Positions 55,503-64,000 of a stretch of 64,000 nucleotides of DNA are shown here, piece after piece; position 1 is the first letter of the stretch; every line of letters begins with the position of its first letter. The DNA lies in contig JANUWF010001622.1 of NCBI GenBank assembly GCA_026120185.1, forward strand, positions 2,105,501 to 2,169,500, read 5' to 3'. Position numbers and translations under genes: made by a program. The DNA comes from Voacanga thouarsii. Lineage: Eukaryota; Streptophyta; Magnoliopsida; Gentianales; Apocynaceae. The notes beneath the pieces are model-generated. The model did not search any database. It saw only the letters and a list, made by a program, of their open reading frames with translations, and was not told the DNA's origin.

Positions 55503-55712
55503 ACGCTGCGGCGGGGTGACTCCCAAGCTTTGCCCGACTACATCGGCATGTATCTGCAAATCATGGACACTCGCAACACGACGTCCTCCAAATGGGACTG
55601 TTTTGCAAGCTACCAGCTCTCTATAGAGCACCCCATGGACCCCTCCAAGTCCATCGCCCGCTTTTCTTCCAAGAAGAAAACAGGGAAAGATGGCACCGCT
55701 TTGGAATAAGTG
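55503..55712 (+). pseudogene. MATH-domain gene fragment (UBP12/13-like)
   Basis: An open + strand piece reads TLRRGDSQALPDYIGMYLQI, then MDTRNTTSSKWDCFASYQLSI and ARFSSKKK, ending at TAA 55710-55712. This is the central part of a MATH/TRAF-like domain as in plant ubiquitin proteases UBP12/13 and related MATH proteins. It has no start codon in context and no complete domain. GC content is higher than in its surroundings. Likely a captured or relic exon. Confidence 0.7.
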
Positions 55713-55980
55713 AAGATGTGATTTTGATGTCATTTTAAATAAGTGAAGAAATCTTAGAAATTTGAATTCATTGAATTCTGATAATTCTATCTTATCTGAA
55801 TTCATTGAATTCAGATAATTCTCTAATTAATCCTATTAGATAGTCCTAATATTAAAAAAAAAACCTTTAAAATTTCTTCATCAAATAAAAAAAATTCTTA
55901 AAATATTTTAAATTCAGAGTGACAGGTGTCAGTGTAGGAGAGTACCATGTGTCACAACAACAGAAGGCTTCCGTAACTCC

Positions 55981-56030
<50 letters not shown>

Positions 56031-56639
56031 ATTTTCTCATTATAACCTTATCATGTTCAAAACTCGTATTATTTAAAAAAAAAAAACTCATATAAAATAA
56101 CTTGCTCTTCTAGTTCTGGATTATTTAGTATATCGTATAAAAAACTCTTTAATATATTATTAAAAATGCGACATATATTTACTAATTTAATAAATATGTA
56201 ATTCATTCTTATTTAATATTGTACATATTAAAAATGTATAATAATCAATAATAATATTAAACAAAAATAGATTGAAAATCTGTTAAATCAGTAGAAATGT
56301 ATCATATTTTAAATAATATATTAAAAAGTATTATAGAGAACGTACTAAAAAAATATTAAAAATATTGTACTAGAAGATTCGGATTCTTATTTTTCTTTAT
56401 TTGCCTAAGCCCGCTTCCTAATAGAAAGCGATGTTATATCATGGCAATTTAAGTAAATATACAACAACAACAAATAACAAACTAAACCTTAATCCCAAGT
56501 AACAATTTAAGTAAATATATTAAATAAATTTACTATATTATCTATTAAGAGTAAATTTTTAAAAATATGAATTATAAAATTATAATTAATTGTTTTGCAT
56601 CTTAAAAAGTTAAAAACATAAATAATTATTTAAAAGATA
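55713..56639. other. AT-rich spacer with microsatellite and a tiny LINE insertion
   Basis: A (TA)n run at about 55985-56030; duplicated gaattcattgaattc(t/a)gataattct at about 55764-55822; otherwise unremarkable AT-rich DNA. The LINE tail at 56462 is listed separately. Confidence 0.5.
56462..56502 (-). mobile_element. 41-bp 5'-truncated RTE LINE tail with 17-bp target duplication
   Basis: The stretch caacaacaac...ccttaatcccaagtaa matches the 3' end of the LINE at 13076-13120 in the same orientation. It is flanked by the 17-bp direct repeat caatttaagtaaatata at 56445-56461 and 56503-56519. Extreme 5' truncation with a target duplication is the expected product of aborted target-primed reverse transcription. 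Confidence 0.88.
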
Positions 56640-57471
56640 AGGCCAAAATGCTCTGGTTCTGGGCCTTTGCATGGCTCGCTTGGTGAAAGAGTCTCGGATC
56701 ATTCCGGGCTAGGATTCAGCCCTTTGTTGGTTGTTCGTTCTTACTCAATCCATTTGTCCCATTCAAACGAATCCCCGTCCCTAACAGAAGTGGATGTTCT
56801 TCTACTTAGCATCAACAACAAATCCTTTCCAGTGCTCCAGATTAAGGTCAGTAGGAATGAATTTTTGGGTTCAATCCTTTTAAAGAAATTTAACTGCACG
56901 ATAATTGGTAGTGATGCAGCTTCTTTTAAGGGCCAGTGTCTTTGATTCCTTGATTATGAGGTGTTTGATGATATGCCCAGCTCACATGTTTAGCTTTCTA
57001 TTGATTTATCTGAGCTAGTAACTGAATATTATTGCAGAGGATCTTTGAAGTCCTTGTACTTGTACTTGTTATTTTCCTCTCTTTTCTCTATCGTTCTTGA
57101 TTTATCTTGTTTCTTCTTTCTGGGATTTAGGCAATTCCCGTTTGTTTGCCTTTTCTACTCTAGACAATTGTGGTTAGTGCCGTTAGGCTTCAAGTCGCAA
57201 TAGTTTAGACCATGATTGGAGTTAAATTTAGTGCCAGCATATTACAGGTATTCTTCTTCTTGTGTGCTTAAGCATGTGTGCTTGTGATGAATACTTGGGA
57301 TAAGGATTGAGTTCTGGAGTAGGAAATTGGTTATTGAAATTTGATTTCTTTCCCTATGTACACTTAGCTAAAGATATAATATTTCTGGTCGCACTAGTGA
57401 CCTCTGCTCCGAGGGAATTGGATTTGTGTTAAAAATATGCTCTTGTTATATGTTCTGGCCAGTTCATTTTC
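56640..57471 (+). other. Upstream region and probable 5' leader of the C2orf69-like gene
   Basis: A more GC-balanced stretch from about 56640 with a possible donor (agattaag|gtcagt, about 56846) may be an untranslated first exon and leader intron. The long open frame here lacks an ATG and ends at 56945, so it is not called as coding. Confidence 0.35.
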
Positions 57472-59181
57472 ATGGATCGATGGGTTGGGATGCTGAAGGT
57501 GCCATTGCATCCGGATAGCAGCAGTTTCTATAGAGTTGCTGCATCTCTCTGTCTCTCATCTTCTAAAGGCCTTGCCGTGAGTCCTTTGTTCATTAAAATA
57601 CTAACATTTCCATGACTTCTTCTTCTGAGTATGTATGTTGCATGTTAAACAACTGAAGATAAGAATGCTTTAATGATTAAACTTTAGACTATGCTGAACC
57701 TGAATGAAGAAACTATCTAGGTACCTGAAAGATTGTATTTTGATTCTTTGCTGCTATGAAATGACAACCTAATAGAATCTATAATTTTGTGGGGAGGCAG
57801 GTACCTTCTGCAAATGCCATCTTCTTCAATGGAGATCGAGTTGAAGGGACTGGAAATCTGGTGATTGAGAGGTTATCAAATCTAGAAAACATTTCCCAAA
57901 TTTTGGTATCAAAGTTTGGGGCTACTGTCAACTCTTGGGTTATTGAGGCACCTATTTTCAATGGTCCATTTGCTATTTATAAGGATTTCATTCCAAATGT
58001 CAACCAAAATGGGGAACCAATATCATATGATGCAACCGGATTTCCAGCATCATCATCAATTGTCTTGCTCTTGTATAACTGCTTGAAAGAGGTAATCTAG
58101 GCTTAAGTTGTCCAGTGGGCAACTACTAGTTATAGGCTGATTAGAGAAAATCACTTACCCCTTCAGTCTTTTCATTTCCCTCCTCCACATATTCAAGAGC
58201 TGACAAAACTGCAAAAAGCTATTGATTCTAATCCTCCTTCTGCTTCATATAACAAATGGATGGTGACAGTAGGCAATCCCTTTTTTGTGTGTGTGTTTTT
58301 TGTTTTGGGGGGGTGGTTTGGGGTTGTCGAAGGCGGTTAACACAAACATTTCTTTGCTATCATACAATCAGTGGAACGCATGTTTATTGTCTTTTCTTCT
58401 TCTATTACAAGGATGGCATATTGCTTAAAAGCTATGATAACATCTGATCCAAAGTGTGTAGAGTTAACCACAGAATAAAATCTACAAACTTCAATAATGC
58501 AAATTATTTTCTTTGATCATTTGCATTTGCCCGTAATCTAATGCTCTTTTTACATTGCAATGATGACTGCTGTAGGCAAAATCTTCTGTCCTGAAGGATC
58601 AGAAAGGGCAATATAAAGCTGAACTTCCTACATCATCATTTAATCCAAAAACTATAGTCCTTGGATTTAGTAAAGGTGGTATTGTAGTTAACCAGCTACT
58701 TACTGAGCTTGGCTCATTGGACGTCCAACATACTGGAAATGGAACCCAGCCAAGAAATAAGGGGATCAGTGTAGGGCGTGCTATCCGGGAAGAGGATCAG
58801 TTCATACCCACATCAACAGAAGACCTATTAAACAGTATAACCGAGATTCATTATGTGGATGTTGGCCTGAATTCTGAAGGGGCATACCAAACTAACCAAG
58901 ATGTGTTTGAGCATCTCTCAGAGTATCTAAAGCAAAGACCTTATGGAATACGTTTCCTACTCCACGGAACTCCCAGACAATGGTGTGACAGCTGCCGAAT
59001 TTGGATCCGGAAAGAAAAGGATGAAATGTTTCGCCTGCTTAAACTAGCTGCGCGAAAGAATATGGGCAAATTAATTATTCGTGAGAGATTATACTTCCCT
59101 GATAGGCCTTCTAGTTTGCAGATGCATTTTGAAATCATTGAAAACTTGGATGTCAGTGACTCAGTTGAATTTTGTAGATGA
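57472..59181 (+). CDS. C2orf69 (UPF0565) family protein, intact, 3 exons
   Basis: Exons 57472-57576 (35 codons), 57801-58091 (97 codons) and 58576-59181 (201 codons plus stop), all phase 0 with GT-AG introns, give 333 residues. Start MDRWVGMLKVPLHPDSSSFY; exon 2 reads VPSANAIFFNGDRVEGTGNL, then WVIEAPIFNGPFAIYKDFIP; exon 3 has the GFSKGG nucleophile-elbow-like motif (a GxSxG pattern of alpha/beta hydrolase type) at TIVLGFSKGGIVVNQLL, and a C-terminal GIRFLLHGTPRQWCD part. This matches plant proteins described as C2orf69 homologs, whose animal member is linked to mitochondria. The function in plants is not established. No lesion is visible. Confidence 0.85.
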
Positions 59182-61961
59182 AGGAAATGCCATTCTCATA
59201 TTGACCAATAGTATGTATAAATAAAGTGTAAAATTCTTGGTTTGATGTTCATTACAACTCAGATGGAGGATTTGCCTCTTGCGAAACAAATCGAGAAGTT
59301 TTTCCAATACATGCTAATTATTACAGCTTTAGTTGTAATTTATTTCCATTGGGATCGTGCAGATCCTAAGTCGTGGGATTTAGTAGTACATGAGAGCACA
59401 CTAATCTGTGATTCTTTGTTGGAAGGGAATAAGATCAAATCCAGCAATTGATAGCAAAGAATCTGCAACGGATCTTCCTAAAAACCTAGGTTGTATCTTT
59501 GAGGTTGTTGTGCCTCACATAGGATCCCTAGGTGGTGTAAAAATCAAGGAAGAACCATTGGATGTTAACAACCACCTATCACCATGTAGATTTCAAGGTC
59601 AGATAATATAGTGTATTGTCATCACTAAGATGAACAGTCCATAGTTTGTTAAAAGGAGGTCAAAAGGCCAAATAGCTCTTCGTGCCTCTTGAAATTTTTA
59701 TCGAGACACTTACCTATTAATCTCCTTCTATTGCCTTAAGGTATCTCAATTTGATCCATTCAATAGATTAAAAGACACATATGGAAATAAAACAAACTAA
59801 TGGGTCAATTTCTTATAATATTCCAGTAATGATATTAAGAAACGATAATAGTATAGTGTTAAAAATACCCTCTTCGTTCTCTCCCTTGACCACCCCCGCG
59901 GCCCCCAATGTGTACTTCAATACTGCACTTCCCTTTGTTTTCTCATTTCCTTTTCCCCAGGCTGTCTTTTGCTTACAAGAATTTAATAGCATGGTTTGTT
60001 TGGGTCATCTTGGATCGTATGCTTGAATTGCAAGCATTTGAACATTGCATCTCAATCCCTTTAGAAAAATATGATCGGTAAAAACTTGGGTTTCTTGTCT
60101 TTCTCCAAGACTTGATCAAACTTGAGACATGTTTATTAGGACTCTGTCTGGACATGATTCGGAGACAGAAAGTTGAAAGCTCTGTTTGATTTATCTGACC
60201 AAGTTTTGATGGTATCAAAGCAAAAGCTCATCTAATTTGAATGATTCCTGTAAACTTTTGACTGCTAGTAGAACCGGCGTTTGCAAAAGAATTGGATAAT
60301 TCATCGAATAGATACTTCATCTAGTCTTAAAATGGATTGTTAACCAAAGAGTCCAAGTGCATGCAAGTAATATGCATCTTTTTTACCACAGCCAGACACG
60401 CTATAAAAACAGAACACTAGGAAGAATAACCAGAAAATTGTTGTCAAGTTTCCCATGTTAAAAAGGCATAAAAAGAGAGGGATAAAGTATGGGTTAAAAA
60501 TATTCAAATTCCATTCCTTTATATATATAAAAAAAAAAAAAAAACAAAGACAAAAGGGAATGAAGAAGAAACAACCACTCATATCGGATAAAGATGCAGA
60601 CTGAGTTAATAAAAATATGCTTCATGAAGGCTAAAGAAACAATCATTGAAGAAGAGGGTGCCAAGAGTGGTAAAGATTCGGTAAAGCCGATATCTGAATT
60701 GGCGGCAAACAAACTAACCAGTAAATATTGTAAAATCTCTGCTTTCTTGGCACTCTCTCCATTTTGTATTGTATCGGTAATACCATTAAAAAACGTATTT
60801 TGATTGAATAAATATTTAATTTATGTTTATTTACTAATCATATTAAATAAACATAAATTAAATATTATTGATAAAAAATTTTAATTCACATAAATTAAAT
60901 ATATTAATAATTATACGATACAGTTTATTATCGTATTTATTTAGTAGTAATAATGGTAGTAGGATAGAGATTAGAGAGTGTGAAGAAGTACTAAAGGCCG
61001 TCCTTGTGCCGGCAATAGTCCCAAACGGGCTTATTGCTGCCATCGTCTGCTTCCATTTGGATACTTCACCTCTTCGTGACTTCCCAACTTTACAACCTTT
61101 CTGTGTCTTATCTTCGTACCCTTTGTGAATGGGTTTGTTTCTGTCCTCCAATATTCTCCTTGTTGATTTGTTTGTCCAATTCAGAGTGATTTTGACATGT
61201 GATGTACGTAGAGTTTGCTCTGTATATATAGTTCATGTCTCGGTGTTGCAGTATTGGAAGTGTCTTCCTCTTGAGCATTGTCAAAACCGAAGAAGGCTTT
61301 GGCAACCAGACTAACTCATTTGAAGCTTGAAGGAAACTTCCTGCTGCCCAAATTTCAGGTATACAAGCAATTTCCTTTTTGCTTTTTTTCACCTTCACAT
61401 TTCTTCATGACTTGAATGCGGAGCATTTTCTGGGAGAATCCCATGGATCTTAGCACTATGTACCCAAGTTTACAATAATAGAACTTTTGGTAATGTGCCA
61501 TTGGTTTTCATGTGGGATGATATATTTATCCTATCCTGATTAGATGCTTATCACTGCTTGCTTCCATATCTGTTACTGTTTCGGATTTTCGTTTTTGGCA
61601 AGCATGCTAGAACTTTATGAATTTTCGTAATGACACCCTGCTGCTTTTTTTTTCCTCTCCAAAGACAAAATTGATAGGAGAATAACTGAGAATTGTTAAC
61701 AATTTCCTGTATGCATACACATACAGATTCAATCGTAAATTGTTTTTCAAAATGTATAATTTGTTGCCCTCTCGTTATCCCAAATTATCTACTTAGTTGC
61801 AGTCAGTTTCAGTCTGCTGACCTTCTGTGACAAAGGAAGTGAATGAGATGGTATTTTGGTCACTAGAGAAAAATTGAATGGGTTTCATTACCTTTTTTCA
61901 TATGAATGCAGTCACTTTATAAGAGGCTGGGTTCCAGCAATTGCAAAAGGAAATCTTACTG
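59182..61961. other. Spacer between the C2orf69-like gene and the H+-ATPase gene
   Basis: No gene that I can support. Short open stretches (for example 59242-59611 and 60594-60803) have no family features. An A-run lies at 60531-60544. The right end (about 61000-61961) is probably promoter, leader and leader intron of the H+-ATPase. Confidence 0.45.
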
Positions 61962-63371
61962 ATGGAAGAGAAATCAGTTGACCTTGATGCAGTCATCAAG
62001 GAAGCTGTTGATCTGGTACGCGCTGAGATTATTCAAGCATTTGGTTTCTAAAATTTTGACAGAAATCCTGACCCTATCTAGTTATGTTTTTTTGCGGTTG
62101 TTTCTTGGTTTCTCCCCATTTCCACTTTCTCCTTGACTTTTGATAGAATTTCTACTGTGGAATAAAATGTAAAAGTGTCTTTCAAATATAAAAAGCATGA
62201 ACAAAAGCTGCATGAGTTTCACACTCGCAAAAGAAGAAAGGAAAAAAAAAAAAGATAATTTGGACTTTATGATATAGCACAATACTCGTTTCTCCTAACT
62301 AAGTAGTTGTGATTGCATCAAAATATGTCTTTAATAGGTCGACTAATGTTATCTGTAAATTCAAATGATCAACAAGAAATATAAAATCATAATATTGACT
62401 TTGCTGACACTGAATGTGATTCTGCAGGAGAACATACCCCTTGAAGAAGTATTTGATCATCTGAAATGTACCAGAGAAGGTTTGAACTCAGTTGAAGTTC
62501 AAAGGCGATTGGAGATATTTGGATACAATAAACTTGAAGAGAAAACGGTAGGGATATCCATGTTTCCACTTACTATTTGTTGTTCCTTCTTTCTAATTAT
62601 TCTTTCTGCTGAATTTCTTCATCTCTGCTCGCACTTCCACAGGAAAGTAAATTACTGAAGTTCTTGGGGTTTATGTGGAATCCTCTTTCATGGGTGATGG
62701 AAGCAGCTGCTATTATGGCAATTGCCCTGGCAAACGGGGGGGTAAGGACCTTGTTTCTTTAATGTTCTTCATTTGATACAACTAGTCGCTTTTCTGATAA
62801 GGGCCCTAGAATTAAACGGTATAGCTAGTATTATCATACAGTTTGTAAAAAAAGAAATGTAGTTTAAGATTTCAGTAAATCTTTCTTTTTCTTTTAGGAC
62901 CAATAGCTACAAAGTAGACTTTTAATAAGGCAAAAGTCAATTAACGGAATAAACAAACTATGAAATTATTTAATCTTTATTATCTTTTTTCTGCAGGACA
63001 AAGGTCCAGATATTTATGACTTTGTTGGTATTTTGCTTTTGCTAATTATCAACTCCACCATCAGTTTTTTCGAGGAAAACAATGCTGGCAATGCAGCTGC
63101 TGCTCTAATGGCCCGCTTGGCACCAAAAGCCAAGGTATGACACCTTAGAAATGATTTATCATGAATAACATGCATCTTGAGAACCAAGTATACTAACTTG
63201 CTGCCTTGCCATAATTTTTTTAATTACTCCTTCCAGTTACTGCGTGATGGCAAATGGAGCGAGGAAGATGCTGCTGTATTGGTTCCTGGTGATATCATTA
63301 GTATCAAACTTGGAGATATCATTCCAGCTGATGCACGTCTCCTAGAAGGGGATCCTCTAAAGATTGATCAG
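61962..63371 (+). CDS. AHA: Plasma-membrane H+-ATPase (P3A type), first five coding exons, incomplete
   Basis: Proton-pumping P-type ATPase that energises the plasma membrane. Exons 61962-62015, 62428-62547, 62643-62741, 62997-63134 and 63237-63371 code for 182 residues, all phase 0, GT-AG introns. Start [18 protein letters not shown]; next [19 protein letters not shown] and YNKLEEK; transmembrane segment 1 in [20 protein letters not shown]; segment 2 in [20 protein letters not shown]; then the actuator-domain start with [19 protein letters not shown] and [20 protein letters not shown] ending DPLKIDQ. The TGES loop, the phosphorylated Asp and the regulatory C-terminus must lie beyond the window. 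No further exon is seen between 63372 and 64000. The frame is intact. The gene symbol follows the Arabidopsis family name. Confidence 0.96.
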
Positions 63372-64000
63372 GTACTAAATTTGCCTTCAAACATGATAAA
63401 ACAACTTGAATAGGCACATAAACCTCCAAAGTTAAAAATTTTTGGATCAGCTAATTCCCTGGTCTTTCACTCAGTTCATGACTATATCTTAACTTTTGTA
63501 GAAAATCTCAGAGTCCAAAATAAATCTTATTTTCCAGAAAGATTAATTTACCTAACGCCTGATTGATGGCATTCATTTTATGGTCAGAATATGAGGATTT
63601 TCATAGTTAAACCAGCCTGACTTTTACATGTTTGGCCCCAGTGATGAATCTTGACAATGCATGCTTGGTTTAATAATACAAATTAATTCACTGTTAAACT
63701 TTTCGTAAAGTGGAAATGTGCTAACTGATAGTGTATCAGATTCTGATAAGAAGCCATATGTAAGTTGAGTAGTTTGGAATGTTTGTTGCAAGTGAAAAGG
63801 ATAAAAATTTATGACTAATGAGAAGACTTTATAGTCTCGATCGAGAAGCCACAAACTCCAGAGAAAATTCGTCTTCTTGGGAACGCATGCTAGTTACTGT
63901 TTGAAATTATGGATATGCCAGACTTAAATATAGACTTCAAACCTTTCTGTATAATCTAGTATCATTTTGATGATTAACAGACTCCACTCTAAAGAATATA
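63372..64000 (+). other. Intron of the H+-ATPase gene running to the window end
   Basis: Begins with a GT donor (cag|gtacta). No exon encoding the TGES loop appears before 64000, so this intron is at least 629 bp, longer than the preceding ones. Confidence 0.75.

Noticed and set aside
55485..55805. 106-codon minus-strand frame
   Set aside because: The opposite strand reads as a MATH domain, which explains the open frame.
56667..56945. Coding first exon before the C2orf69-like gene
   Set aside because: The frame has no ATG and the family-typical start MDRW lies at 57472; the stretch is better seen as untranslated leader.
59242..59611. Possible short gene after the C2orf69-like gene
   Set aside because: Two open pieces in different frames, no recognisable motif, no good splice sites; could be 3' UTR or spacer.

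Overview
This window is nuclear DNA of a flowering plant. It has spliceosomal introns, type-1 non-specific lipid transfer protein (nsLTP) genes, plant Ty1/Copia, RTE-LINE, CACTA, Helitron, Mutator-like and Stowaway elements, and the start of a plasma-membrane H+-ATPase gene. A eudicot, probably an asterid, is likely from the style of the LTP and dehydrogenase sequences; the species is not determined. There are no bacterial operons, CRISPR arrays or RNA genes that I can support.

The organising theme from 4.7 to 52.2 kb is a tandem nsLTP cluster, all on the + strand. Four copies have intact two-exon structures (4932, 32808, 36067, 39896) and two are pseudogenes (8153, 51163). Each duplicate carried its promoter (TATA box plus a GTAAC(A/G)-type motif about 52-69 bp upstream of it), and four carried a downstream block of up to about 0.7 kb. 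The array was then inflated by transposons: an approx. 12.4-kb CACTA element (9906-22291, TSD ATT) that itself contains a nested CACTA (10952-12541, TSD TAT), an RTE LINE and a Stowaway; a Helitron (22347-26760) carrying pieces of host genes; a complete Copia element (27494-32616) inserted in the promoter of LTP copy 3; a third CACTA (42010-49348); a Mutator-like element (49535-51008) with a nested Stowaway in the promoter of copy 6; and a 500-bp hAT-like element in the coding exon of copy 6.

The left edge (1-3701) is the 3' part of another decayed Copia element ending in its 3' LTR. The right part (54.5-64 kb) is more genic: a minus-strand acidic-protein gene with one in-frame stop, a MATH-domain gene fragment, an apparently intact three-exon homolog of the C2orf69 family (57472-59181), and the first five coding exons of a P-type H+-ATPase that runs out of the window. 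Two related fold-back MITEs lie at 52.6 and 53.8 kb, and a 41-bp LINE tail flanked by a 17-bp target duplication lies at 56.46 kb.

Splice sites, target-site duplications, LTR limits and reading frames were worked out by eye from the sequence. Family names rest on recognised motifs; no database search was run.
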